NCBI GenBank assembly: GCA_023014365.1 | Contig: JAEBUN010000002.1 | Span: 868,001 to 932,000 of the forward strand | Length of the DNA stretch: 64,000 nt | Direction of reading: 5' to 3' | DNA from: Lepiota brunneoincarnata | Lineage: Eukaryota > Basidiomycota > Agaricomycetes > Agaricales > Agaricaceae | Shown here: piece after piece, positions 48,492 to 60,873 of the stretch | How positions within the stretch are numbered: position 1 is the stretch's first letter | How the letters are laid out: each line of letters opens with the position of its first letter | Notes under the pieces: model-generated | What the model saw: only the letters and a program-made list of their open reading frames with translations | What the model was told of the DNA's origin: nothing | The model's database searches: none | Program-made: the position numbers and the translations under genes

Positions 48492-51458
48492 ATGAACGGC
48501 GTTCGCAGGCTCCTGGGAGCGGCGACCAGTCCTTCTCCTCCTCCCCCCTGCGCAGGATCCGCCCTTACTCGAAACCACTTCTCTCTCTTTTGTCACGGCA
48601 GGCCCCTCATGGCCACCACAATCACCCACCGCGTCGCCAAAGCAAACCACGCTTGGTGAGACCTTCCAGAATACTGCCGCCCTTTTTCTTGGAAAGAAGG
48701 ACAAAAACAGGCCCTTGCCCCCACCTGGCGACGGAGGAACCATCGGCAGTCCGTATTCTACTACTCGTCCCTTGAACGGTTCTTCAAACGGCCAGACATC
48801 CTCCTCGCCTAGTCACTTCCCTCGCAATGGTTCCATATCAGGACCTTCTTCCCCAGTGATGCCCAATCGAATTGTTACTCGCAAGTTAGTCAACAAATCA
48901 CGGGCTGATCACGAGCAGCCTTTTGAGTTCTCCAACGCTCGTGACGAACTCCTCATTAGCCTCTTAGCTAGCGAGGCAGTTGTCGAATGTCGGGACCTTG
49001 AAATACTCACTTCGGAAGAGGCCGAGGACCTGAGGAAGGTGTGTGCTGTTCACGGTTTGTATCAATTGTGTATACCTAATGAAAAGTAGGAAGAACAGGT
49101 CCTCAATGCCCGCCTTGTAGCTGCGAGGAAGAAACTTGGTCTCGAAACCAAGATACGTGACGCGGCAATTTCGCTTTCAAAAGTGAATACCCCACACAAA
49201 AGGGTCTCCAAACAAACAGAAGAACAGCTGGAAGCAGCGAATCGACGGGTGGATGCCGCTCAAAAGGAACTATGGAGCGTATCAGAACGGGCCAACGATG
49301 TACACCGACGACTTATGGAACACCGAGCGGGAGTGCTTTCATACTCCGTGCGGAGTATGGAGAGGAAAATGGCGCCCTCCACATCATCTGACTCCGGCTA
49401 CGAGTCCAAAAGAAGCACAATAATGAGTCCAACCAATACTTCAGCCACAGGAACGTCAGTGGTTTCCTCAGCATCAAAGTTCGATGGTGCACACCTTTTC
49501 TCTGGACACGTCGATGCCATCGTCCCTAGAAAGCAGCTTTCACCCGAAGCAGCTGCTTCCGAAATTGCAATCCTAGAGTCGAAACTTAAAGCCGCTATGA
49601 AATCCTTGTCTGCCGCGAGTAAGCAGCAGGCAGAACTGACGCGTGAGCTGACCCTCGCACGATTGGAGAAGCAAGAGGCAGAGACACTGATGAGTCTTGA
49701 GCTGGAGAGTGCAGAGGGGACCATTTTGGCCTTGGAGGAGGAATTGCCTCGATTAGAAGGACTCGATGCTGAAGTGCAGGAGCTCCTCCAGGAGAAAGGA
49801 GAGTGGGAAAAAGAGCGGTCGAGATTGGAGGAGCGGAGCAAGCAGGTAGAGGTACTGCAGTTTCGGGTAGCGGATTTTGAGGTACGAAGCGGTGAGGCTG
49901 CCAGCGCGGAAAAGCTGTTGGTTGAAGTACGGGAAGAAAGTCGGCAGCAACTGGAGCGAAAGGATCGCGAACTGCAGGAGTTGCGGCAGAAGTGGGATTT
50001 GGAGAGATCGGAGTGGGAGGCGACTAGAGCTGAGTGGGAGCGGAATAGAGAACTTGACCGGCGGCGGGTGCGGGAGGAGGTGGAGGGAATGTGGAATGAG
50101 GATAGAATGGCGCTACAAAAGGTCAATCGGGAGTTAGATGAGGGATTGGCAGGTCTGCAGCAGATGATCAAGGAACATGGTATTGTACTCTTCTCTCGCG
50201 AGGCATCGCTCAAGGGTTTGTTGGGATCCGTTGGGTCTCATATAGAGACTGTTCACTCCAACCTTGAGGGATACCGTCAGGCTGAAGCTGATTGGAGCGT
50301 TGCCAAGAGGAAGTTGGAGGAGGATGTCAGGACTGGGCTCGACATGCGGGAGGCAATAGTCAAGGAGTTGGAGGATGCCAGAAAAGAGCGTGATTTTGCG
50401 AAGCGGGAAACACGGTCGATTAAAGTGAATACAACATTCCCTCCCCTTAACATCTCCCGTTCCTTGGCTAATGATTTCTCTAACAGGAGCGCGACTCAGC
50501 CCGTTCGTTACCCACCATCCAAACTAACCCCAGTGTCCCCGACTTTTCCGTCGGCGCGGCCACGGATGTCAACAAAATCGTTGCCATTTTGCAGCCTATC
50601 TGGGCCGTCCTTCCTTCTCCTGAGGCTCGCGCAGCCAAATTTGGGGCCAGCAATCCGCGGGGCTACCGCACAGGTTCACCCACCTCCCCCAACACCAGTT
50701 CCCAGCCTGGCGCTACATCGCTCTCCGACCTGGACGTGCGTACATTGAAGAGTCTCTATGGTAGTAGCCGAGATGCTCTAGGTTCACCAAATTTTTCAAC
50801 AAGCGGAACATTTAGCATCGATGCGTTTGCGCAGCGAGTACAAGCACTGATTGCCGATGACAAGGCGCTGATCGAGAGATTGCTGCGGTTCGCTCAGGCC
50901 CATGATCTGTTGAAGAAGAATGCGGAGAGAGCGCAGAAGTTGGCGCAGGAGGGAAATGTGGCAATGGAGACATATCAGAAGCAAGTGAGGAGTTTGGAGG
51001 AGAGGAATATAGGCTTTGCCGCGAAGATGGCTGCTATGTAAGTGCTGGTATTTTTGGACTTGGATATTAATACTGAACCGATTTGCCTCTTTTGTAGGCA
51101 AGAGGAGGTGCAGGCTTTGCACGAAACCATCGAGCGTTTGACAGCCGAGAAACGCGAGATAGAATCACTTGCTGCAGAGCAAGCAGAAACTTGTCGACAA
51201 CTCACAGATGCCAACAATACACTCTCTGCACGTACTCTCACCCTCGCAGAAGAAGCGGCCTCTGCACCCGAGATGGTTAGGAAGCAATTGGAAGGTCAAA
51301 TCAACGAGTTGAAGCAGAAACTGGAGAGGGCCGAAGACGAGATTGAAGCGATGAGGACTTCGGAACAGAGTCAACGGATTGCCCTACTCGATGAGCTTAA
51401 TTCGATGCAGACGGAAAACGGGAACCTGCGGGCGCAGTTAAGGGCGGCGAAGAAATAG
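48492..51458 (+). CDS. UDS-domain (up-regulated during septation) coiled-coil protein
   Basis: A long coiled-coil protein carrying the fungal UDS region. The start MNGVRRLLGAATSPSPPPP is typical. After a C-run (48543-48548) the conserved frame is +1: PPAQDPPLLETTSLSFVTAG, then QTTLGETFQNTAALFLGKKD. So one C appears extra, or an unseen intron is used. The UDS core follows: NARDELLISLLASEAVVECR, LEILTSEEAEDLRK, KKLGLETKIRDAAISLSKVN and QKELWSVSERANDVHRRLME. Heptad-rich stretches cover the middle (about 49600-50420) and the end (51100-51440). Introns lie near 49040-49089, 50428-50486 and 51038-51097. A role in septum formation or cytokinesis is inferred from the family name only; nothing in the sequence shows a partner. 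Confidence 0.75.
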
Positions 51459-51762
51459 ATGGTTCCGGAAGGACTCGGTTTTTTTTTTTTTTTGGGGGGG
51501 GGGGAGGGGTTTGGAGCTTTAAGCTTCATATCTTTATCATACCTATATGCTACCCATCTCATCCTCTTTAGTCCGGACTTCTTTGCTCTCCCAGCATATC
51601 TATGTTGTATTATTTTTTTGGATGATCACTCTGCATATACCCGCCCGTATTTACACTTGCAGCCTCTCTCTTGTACTATCGGTAATTTTTAGGATCTATG
51701 GGAATACGGTGGTTGGGGTATTTGCCGATGTCGGGGCAAAAGAACGAGAAAAGCTCAAAATC
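51459..51762. other. 3' flank of the UDS gene
   Basis: It contains a T-run followed by a G-run (about 51480-51505) that could trouble sequencing. No gene is seen. Confidence 0.4.
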
Positions 51763-51844
51763 AACCCCTGGCGGGACTCGAACCCACAACCTCCAGATAC
51801 CAGGTGATAGAAGTCTGACGTCATAACCATTAGACAACAGGGGC
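51763..51844 (-). tRNA. tRNA-Arg(UCU) with 9-nt intron
   Basis: On the minus strand the acceptor stem GCCCCTG pairs with CAGGGGT (one G-U at the tip). The D-arm is GTC/GAC, the anticodon stem TCAGA/TCTGG, and the T-arm GTGGG/CCCGC with loop TTCGAGT. The anticodon loop reads CTTCTA, then nine bases (TCACCTGGT), then A. Removing the nine bases after position 37 gives the standard CT-TCT-AA loop with anticodon UCU, and 73 nt in total. The position of the insert is that of all nuclear tRNA introns. Confidence 0.85.
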
Positions 51845-51940
51845 CTATGTGAGGGGTGGAGGAGAAAGCTATGCCAGCAGTGTACTAAAAAAAAAAAAAG
51901 GACCAACACCTGATTCTTGCATTCGTCTGCTCCGCCTGCA

Positions 51941-54539
51941 ATGGCATCTCCTGGTGATGGGACTGTTCTTTCCAGCTCACCCATTTCCATCCGGGGTGGC
52001 TCTCCTTCTCGCCGTCGCAGCGCGTCACCCAGCGAAATCAGCGATGTAACCACCCGGGCAAGACATTCGCCTACTCGAGGCAGATCCTTCCACCCAAATG
52101 ATCCACAGGTCCGCGAGCGCCAGCGCACCATGGATGTAGACATGGCCATGCAGCTGTCCCGAGCACGCAGGGATACTCTTCACATGCCTGCAGCGGGCCC
52201 CGTTTCTCCGCTTCCTCACCCACCTTCAGAGCACAACTTTCCTGCTTTGTCTGTCCTGACACCACACGCTGAACATGAAACAGACATCATTCCAGACATG
52301 ACTCCTGAGGACAGTGTTGACGAGGATACGTTAGCTCCGCACCGACAACCCTCTATCACTAACCTGTCGCACCTCAACCGAGCACACGATCCCGATCTCC
52401 TCGTCACCCTGGCACATTCGAGTCCTCTCAATGACAATGAAGACCCCTCTTCCTCGAACTTTGGTTTACCAACATATCAGCCCAATATTGTGCGCTACAA
52501 TTTCGACTTCTCAACAATGGAAGAGTTTGCGACAGTGGAAAAGCAGAGGCTTGGATTGGCCTCCCCTGCAACAACACGGTTTTCCTCTGGTGCCATTCCT
52601 ACAAGAGGTCCTGCTACCGATGCTTTGCCAAGTTCTTCACAGGAAGGCCAATTGGAAGAAGGACCATCGGACTCAACCCCACAACGTGCATTACGTCATC
52701 GCAAGTTTAGCCATAGCAATCCAAGCCCTCGTCTTCACAGAAAGGGCATCGGTGGTAAAATGGCACTTTTTGAGAGCGCCTCTGGAGAACCTCCATCACT
52801 CTCAGCTCGCCTAGGATTAGTGCTGAGCGGCCATCCCGGATCATCATATGACAATATCCCTGGTATCCCCAACCCCTCGAGTCTTGCCCCAACAGGTGTC
52901 CTCAATACTGGTCATGACCGGCCATACCGCTTTTCCTTTTATTCTAATGCTCTGTCTGCTACCATCCATGCTCGCAGTCTCAGTGAACTTCCAGCAGAGG
53001 GTCAGACTTTTGAGGACCTCTTCTCAGGACGACATCCACCTAATGGCTCATCTTTCGACCCCATGATGAATCAGGCGAATTCCAACTTGCCCTTTATGCC
53101 GCCAGATCCGGTGAGCAGGGCTAGTCCTAATCCTGCAGTTGTGGCAGGGAACCAGGGGCCGTCCAACTTTGCCGAAGCTACCGGTCCCAATGACGCCAAT
53201 AGGCGGTCGTTTGGGGCCGATGCGAAAATGGGTCAGCCGACTGGTGACAATGACACCGATTATAACACATGGTGGCTTGATGTCCAGAATCCAACAGACG
53301 AAGAAATGAAAATGTTGAGCAAGGCGAGCCTTTCATCTATGCTTAGATGGACTGGTAATCTCGCTCATACCACACCAGGTGTTCTCTGTCCACCCTTTAA
53401 CCACAGAAGATATCCTCATGGAGGAAACGCGAGAGAAGATAGAGCTTTTCCGCAACTACTACCTTGTGTGTTTCCGGAGTTTCGACCAAGACCCTTATAG
53501 TCCCACCCACCTGGACCCGCTCAACATGTACATCATTGTCTTTCGGGAAGGCATTTTATCAGTGAGCTCTTTTCGCCCTTCGTTCTCGAACGGCCAAGCA
53601 AAGCACTAACTTCCAAGGAAACTTTCATCTATAGTTCCACTTTCGACCAACACCACACCCGCAAAACGTTCGCCGGCGCATTAAACAGCTGAAAGATTAC
53701 ATCAATGTTACCTCGGACTGGATTTCATATGCGCTCATTGATGACATTACGGACGCCTTTGGTCCGCTCATCCAGAGTATTGAATACGAAGTCGACAGTA
53801 TCGACGAATTGGTACTGATCCTGAAGGAGGCAGAGCAGAGTGATATGTTGAGGCGGATTGGAACTTGTCGGAAAAAGGTTATGGGCTTGTTGAGGCTGAT
53901 GGGCAACAAGGCGGATGTTGTCAAGGGTTTGGCCAAGCGCTGCAACGAGAACTGGAGGGTAGCGCCTACATCGGACATTGTAAGTCCTTTTTCTATGTAT
54001 ACTAAACTTCGCTGATCTATCACAGGGTCTCTACTTGTCAGATATTCAGGTCAGCGCTCACGGCGATTATCTCGTCTTCGATTTGACCTTTTTTTTTTTT
54101 TTCATACACAGGACCATCTGATCACGATGACACAAAATCTGAACCACTATGAAAAGATCCTTTCGCGCTCACATTCAAACTACCTCGCTCAGATCTCCAT
54201 CGAAATGACGGACGCTAATAACCAGATTAATGACGTCCTCTCGAAACTCACGGCGTTAGGTACAGTCCTGATTCCTATGAATTTAGTCACAGGCGAGCCT
54301 CAGTTCTTTTTCTTTTTGTTCTGAAATTGAACCTGACATGAGGTTTCAGGTCTATGGGGGATGAATGTTCATGTTCCAGGTGAAGGTGTTCAAGTGAGTG
54401 ATTTGGTTAGTATTGCTAAGTATCCCTCTTACATAAACTCTCACAGGGTTATGCTTGGTTTGTTTCTATCATTGCATGTCTGGCTGCCTTTGCGGCAATA
54501 GGAGGTTACTCGACATACAGGTTTATGGTCCAACGGTAA
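51941..54539 (+). CDS. CorA-type Mg2+ transporter (Mnr2/Alr1-like)
   Basis: This is a magnesium transporter of the fungal Alr/Mnr2 branch, plasma-membrane or vacuolar. A long Ser/Pro-rich N-terminus (to about residue 400) precedes the CorA domain: WWLDVQNPTDEEMKMLSK, VFSVHPLTTEDILMEETREK, RNYYLVCFRSFD and YALIDDITDAFGPLIQSIEY. Coiled helices follow, then LTALGTVLIPMNLVTGLWGM, where the pore GMN signature is present (GLWGMNVHVPGEG). The second helix is FVSIIACLAAFAAIGG. The stop is at 54539. One intron (53324-53378) begins with GC rather than GT; it restores SKVFSVHP exactly. Remaining introns are GT-AG. The gene is intact. Two membrane helices at the C-terminus match the family. Confidence 0.88.
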
Positions 54540-54713
54540 ATTATACGGACAACCCTGTTTAACCCTCAGACAGCATCATTATAATTATCACCATTATCTA
54601 GCTAATGACATGTATCCCTAATAACACAAATGACAAGCAAGCAGCAAGCAGCATGAGCGGTCAAAAGCGTGTAGCGACCTAATCGCGAGACAAAAAAAGG
54701 CCAGAAAGACATA
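54540..54713. other. Short convergent 3' spacer
   Basis: 174 bp between the stops of the transporter and KDM5. Nothing else is seen. Confidence 0.5.
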
Positions 54714-57700
54714 TTACTTGGAGGGCATACCCGAGACGAGTGATGTAACAGGAGGCAGCGTTGGTGACCTATCATTTCCGTTCTGGCGAATAGGGGGTAT
54801 ATTGTAAGGGGCCCTGGGAGATGATATTGGCATATCGGGAGAAGGATCAGCCATAAGTTTGCGCAGTGAAGGTGAGAGGCTTTGGTTAGCATGCGGAGGG
54901 GGAGAAACCGGCGGAAGAGAACGCGAAGAGGGGGGAGAAACAGGTGTGGCAGGCCCAGAAGAGGGGAGAGCACGTCGCTTGTGTGGAGGAAGAGACGAGG
55001 AAGGACGGGGCAGATCATCAATCGGCGGCTGCAGAATCATATCGTCATGTTTTCGCTTCCTCGAGACGTGGGCTTGTGGTGGTGGCGGCGGCGGCGGTAT
55101 GGAGCGGCCGATGTCATGATGACGACGGTGGGTGGAAGGAGGTTGTGAAGGTGTAGATACGGTTCCCCACCTAGACCAGTTGTTGGATGACCAAGGTGGT
55201 GGCGGCGGTTGGATGTGAGCAGAGGGAGGGACATAGAGAGTGGGCGGAGGACCACGCATGGAAGTCGGATGAGCTGATCCATTCGATGGTAGAGGTGGTG
55301 TCCTTGAATGTGAAAGCGGTGGAGCATGGCTAAACGAACGAGATATTGAGCTGCTGGCGACAAGGGAGTCTTGTTGGCTAGGTTGGAAATGGACGAGGTC
55401 GACAAAGAGAGTCGAGGTAGTAGGTTTGGGTAGCTTCACGAGGATGAGCTCCCTACTGAGCATTTCAATCATCTCACGCGTATTCACATAAACGTCTGGC
55501 TCAAGCGCTTGATCTAAAAAAAAAAAAGCTCATAAGCCGGCTGTGAGTTGGAATGCAGTCCAGACTTACCAGCCAATTTGACTCGAACATCGGAGTATGC
55601 ATATGATTTGCCCTTCCGCAAACAACACAGTGGACAGAGATATGACTGGGGACTGGGTGTTGTCGGGTAGAATACACAGTTGATATGGTAGCGCCTCTTG
55701 CAGTGACCACATGTTACAGTGGGACAGCCTATGAGGAAATGCGAATGGCCGCGGCAGAAGCAACGAGTTGCATCGTCCCAGTCAGGATCGAGATCCAGGC
55801 TGAAAGTGAGTTTGGGGCGTCGGCTCCTTCTGCTGCTGCTGGCCGATGCCACACTACCATTGATCAAAGGACGGCCGGCCAGGATGCGGTGGAGCCCTGC
55901 AAGGTCGAGCCCAAATGATACCTCAGGATTAGGGGACACCTGCAAACTGAATTTTGTAAAGTTTGCGCATATAGTGACGGACATGGGAGATGTATTCTGG
56001 CCGTTGGTTGGTAGGTTGTGAAGTGAAGGCAAGGAAGTGTCCAATACTCGCGGATAATCGATCGACCCGATGAACAATGATCTCTAATTCTTTGTACTCC
56101 TTGGCGTAGTTCCTCGTAATTTCAGGAGCCCTGGCAAGAAGGGCAGGTAGGAAGCAGAAATGCCAACTCCTCTCTTTCGTGATTGCACCGTTCCAATGGT
56201 GGTGATCACAGAAGGGGCATGACCCACCATTCTTAGCACAATCCCCATGGAATCGAGCACCACAATGATCGCATTGCACCGCATCGGACGGGACGCCCGG
56301 AGGAGGAGGAGTGACTGGATTATTGCAGATGCAAGTGAGAAATTCATCACCGGGAGGTAGGTCCTCTTCAGGTTTAGTGCACTCGATAACATCATTAAGA
56401 ACCTGTAGACCATGTTCGGTCCCATGCCGGCTGCAGTACCAAGGAAGATCCTTCGCCCACGTGTAATGCAATTTGAGCTGGGCCTCGACCTTGTCGAAGA
56501 AGGGCAGCGAGAAGATAGTCAGATGCTCCTTCGCGTAATCGCACCATTGTTTGATAGTGTCGATGAAGTTTTCGTTCGTTGCATCATATTGGTTCCTGAG
56601 AACCTTTTCGCACCTGCTCTCAAAATCGGAGGCGATTTCAGCGGTAGATTTGAGCGTCGTGACCATGCCTATACTGAAAAGATTCTCGGCTCGCGTGACA
56701 AGCCTTGTAACCTCCGGTAGCCTTGGTTTGACTGCAGAGGCGTCGGGGTGCAACCAGGCTTTCGCTTGCTTTTCAAAGTCCTTTGCTTTCGCCAGGGCGG
56801 ACACAAGCTTATTGTGCGTATCCGGATTGGTAGGGATAGTGGATTCCATGTCGGCAAATTGCTCCAGCTCGGCGATCGTCTTGACGGGTTTATCGAGAAT
56901 ACTTTTGGCCTTCTTCTCCCAACAACTCCCCTCCAGCTCCCTAGCCTCAAGCAGCTGCAAATATCTGTTGTCCGAGGAAAGACCGCAAGTGTGGGCACGG
57001 TTAAGAAGTTGACGAACTTCCTCGAGGGTTAAAACTGTGTCCTGGTCATCCAACTTCTCACCCAAGTCCCTAACAAGAACATCTCGCTCGACAATCTTTT
57101 CGACCTCGTTCAGCTCATTTAAAATCACGTTCAAGGATGAGCCATCCAAAAGCAGTCGTTTGCACTCCTGCAGATAAGACTCTTGCTCCGAGTCATCCTC
57201 TCCAACCCTCCTAGCCAACAGAGTTCCAGCCTTCTCCTTGATATTCTCCACTTGTTGGGCCAGAGTCTGGAGGTTCCCAATTTCGGGGCAGTCGAAGCCA
57301 AGCTCTTTAACCTCGCCCAAATGCAAGTAAAGTTCGTCCAAGCTTCGGTCAGGACGATCACCCGGATCATCGCTATTGGCGACAGAATCGTTACGAACAC
57401 GAGATTTGCGGGACCGTTTCCGACTTTGCTTTCGTATGAGGAAGGAATTGGCGAAATCGACCCAATCATTAGCTCTGGTTACACATTTTCTGAGGTTAGG
57501 CATCGCAGGGAGCGAATAATTGATGCGATCGCCTTCGGCAAGAACAGCACGCAGTTGGCGTAATTGAGGACGAGCGCTCTCTGTGAGTATGCGACCGAAC
57601 TTGGAATTCCACTGATCGGGTATACCAGCGCTCTGTACAACCTTGTCCAGCAGCTTCCTCAGGTCTTCATCATCGATACGCTTCCGAAGGGTGAGGTGGT

Positions 57701-60700
57701 TCGGCTGGAAAGACTTGTCGCACAGGAGATCCATATGATCAACGCAGACAACTTTCGTATCACACCGGCACATGATATGGGATAGGTAGCAGAACGTCTT
57801 GCATATTGTGCACTGGTACTGCTCCTCGGGACGATCTTCTTCGGAAAGAATTTCGGACAGACTACGTGCTCGGGCTTTCTGGCGTTCCCCAAACTCGCGT
57901 TCGGTCATTTCTTTGATACTATCGAGTAACCTGTCGCACGATTCAGCAGCGCATAAGACACGGAGCTTATGTATATTTTTTTAAAAAAGACTAACCACAT
58001 GGCAGTCTTGATTCCAGTGGAGTGATGAGCGATAGTCATCAAGAGCTCATCGTGAGAGAAGACAGGTAATTTTCGATGTTCACGGTAGCGTTCAACACAA
58101 GCAAGACCGAAGGGAAGCCAATCCGGCAAAGCAAAGTTGACCGCCTCGTTGAAATTCAGCTAGATGAAAAGCCGTGTGTGAGATACGTGATTTGACTTCA
58201 AAAGAAACCAACATACACCATGGTTGAAGCCAGCATGATAAGCCTTTGGAAAGGTGATGACGAATTCACCAGCCCTCTGATTGCAAGCATATACCCGAAC
58301 ACCGGCCTCGGTCAGTCGACGAGGATTCATAAGCGTAACAAGTTGGAAAAGTAAATCGGGTTGGGCTTGGAACAAATCAGGTGCTTCGCCCTTGATAGCC
58401 GCTTCAAACAGCTCTGCGTCCTCTCCGGGAATTCCATACCAGGTCTTAGTTTCACCCCAATGCACTATAACGGAGGTAAGTGGGTGACCTCGCAGTATAT
58501 ATAATTATAATTCTTACTGTAATTAATGCTGTACGTGTAATGATCCTGCGAATTGAATAGCGTTCAGAACGTAACGTCCCCCAGTGAAAAAAAAAAAAAA
58601 AAACTGTTACCTCATTGTGCCAACAGAATGTCGAGAAGGCCATCCCAACATAAGTCCAAGGGACTGTCATACCCGAAATCTCGGACTTGATATATCGAAG
58701 TAATGAATCCGATAGGATAGGAATGTTATTGAGATTCCATGGGTGTTCAGAATAAGGATCCAGGGGGTGAGTCTCAAGGGTGGGCATCGCGCTGCAAGAG
58801 TGTTCAACCAAACAGGTTAAAAAAGAAAAAAAAGAAACAAACCTTCCATGAGTGGTCGAATGAACATCGGCACCGTATTCAATCTCGACAGTCTCCTGTT
58901 GGGATTGCACCAAGCGCCAGAACTCTTCTTCAACATCATATTCAGAATATCTGACCCCCCCTATCTCATTGCACATGTACTCTGGAAGGCCTCCATTTCT
59001 GTCGTGCTCCGGAGGATGCATTTCAAACCACAAGCGCCTGAATTCCAAATCGCGAGCCTGAAAACTGGAAAGGCTGTGTTCTTCACCCTCATCAAAACCA
59101 AAGTCACCGCCGGTAGATGAAAGACAATTGTAGCAGAACCAATTTTCTGCAGGAATAGTGGCAATAGGAGGGTCCAGGCAGTCCATATGAAACCCTGCAT
59201 GACCGTGTGAGGATGAAAGTGGTAGAGATCGAGAAGGATAAATCCTACCGCAATCGCACTCGTCACAAAGCAGCATTTTATCACCCCGATTTGTCTTGTG
59301 ACAAATCTCGCAGCTTTGCTGTGACAGCGTCGTTACTGAGGTTAGGACTTGCGGAGCTTCCTCGCTTACCTCGGATGTCCCCTTCGTGTGCTCTCGCTTG
59401 TCATAGAAGACAGGGGGTGACACCACTGACTGAGATAGGGAAACCGGTTTTTTAGCTAATGGAAATCATTGAATCACCCTGCTGACAAATATGTGCTGGT
59501 GGACCTACAGCTGCTTTGCTCCATTGAGCCCATTCGGGTGCTTCGACGGGGTCTCCCCTGTTTATTCGCGTCCTTGGTTTCTGACTCGTCCGGTGGCTCA
59601 GAGAGAGGACTCGACGTCGCAGTCAAAGGGCTCGATGGTACGCTTCCCTCGCCTGGAACGCCATTCGAGATTATGCTCGATCGAGCAGATTTGACTGGAG
59701 ATTGACTCTCGACTTTGACGCTTGAGTCACGTGCAGTAATCGGCGACATTGTTGGTGAAACCTTGGTCCTCTCGCAGAACTGTTCATAGGGGAGGATGAC
59801 ACGAACATACGAATTCTTGATCTGGGTGGAAAGGCCTGGTATCCCTCGGTACCCCAGGATTCTTCCCAGGTCTGACCATTTCCGGTTAGCAGTGACCTAG
59901 ATCGTGTGACATTAGTTCCCGAATAACGGAGCATCACACATGAGCACCACCACATACAGCCTCATAGCCACCCAACTTGTTGACCTCTTTGCGAAGGAGC
60001 CATAAATCGAGGGGTTTGTGATTGATGGTAGGGACAGAAACACGGGGATTGCCTTGTTGCTGATGATACTGGTACAACTGCTCCAAGAAATTCAGTTTGG
60101 CTCTTGATGACGCTTCGATTGAATTGAGCCTCTGGAGCCTGGTTTTGAAACGGAAGACCTGAAAGGCCAAGTCAGAGGTGAAAAAAAAAAAGAGAGAGAT
60201 AGAGCAGGAAAGCCCTTTTTTTTTAGCGCATTTTATAACGTACTTCGGTGTCTGTCACAAAGGGCATCTTCCAATCAGACGGGGGAATGATTTTACAAAT
60301 ACCAAAGTTCTTGGCTTCCCCAGCCACCGACTTGATATATTCCATGGGATCCTTAAATTGTTCCGCTGTGGGATAGTATGCCGGGCAATCCTTGAGTCCA
60401 AAAGGGCGAGGTGCGAGTGAGGTACCACCCTCATTACGAGGAGTGGTAGTTTTCACCGATGATAAGTCCAAAGCAGGAGAAACAGGGATGGGAGGGGCAT
60501 TACGATACTTGGCAGTGAGACTAATTGCAGGATCCTCTTCATCTGGTGCTGCGGGTGAGGCCCGAGCCTGATTATTCAAGGCGGCCAGTGCGTCCGTCTT
60601 TGACTTCCGTGGGGCACGCTTGTCGGCGTCGGATGGAGTAGTCGACCGGGGCGCTTGAGAACTCGATTCTTCCGTGGGGTCATCTTTAATCGGAAGTGCC

Positions 60701-60873
60701 CCCTCAGCACGAATATCGAGAGAAGATGCGAAAACAGTCGAGGAGTCGGTAGGATATTTGTTGCCTAGATGGCTCGAACCCGCATGCAACGAGCTGTCGG
60801 ATGAAAAACGAGGTGACCGCCCCCTCCGAGAGGGGGTTCCTCGTGGGGTAGCGGCAGAGGCACTGCCTTGCAT
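54714..60873 (-). CDS. KDM5/JARID1-type H3K4 demethylase (Lid2-like), one frame break
   Basis: A nuclear JmjC histone demethylase in KDM5 domain order. JmjN (about 60500-60240) contains [20 protein letters not shown]. An ARID follows ([33 protein letters not shown]). PHD1 is [20 protein letters not shown]...[10 protein letters not shown]...WFCYNCL. JmjC has [20 protein letters not shown] with the iron-binding His and Glu, and [10 protein letters not shown] with the third His. Next come the C5HC2 zinc finger ([15 protein letters not shown]) and a long helical PLU-1 region. PHD2 ([19 protein letters not shown]) and PHD3 ([14 protein letters not shown]...[12 protein letters not shown]) end the folded part, with a Pro-rich tail after. 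Catalytic residues are intact. Near 55939 the frame moves by +1 between KLYKIQFA and [13 protein letters not shown], cutting off PHD3 and the tail as written. Specificity for methylated H3K4 is inferred from the family. Confidence 0.88.

Noticed and set aside
49398..50213. Long antisense frame rich in Ser/Arg opposite the UDS gene
   Set aside because: It is the mirror image of a Glu/Arg-rich coiled coil, has no start context or family, and the sense strand is clearly coding.
51478..51506. T-run plus G-run as an RNA polymerase III terminator or structured element
   Set aside because: It lies well beyond the tRNA end and next to the UDS stop; low-complexity sequence is the simpler reading.
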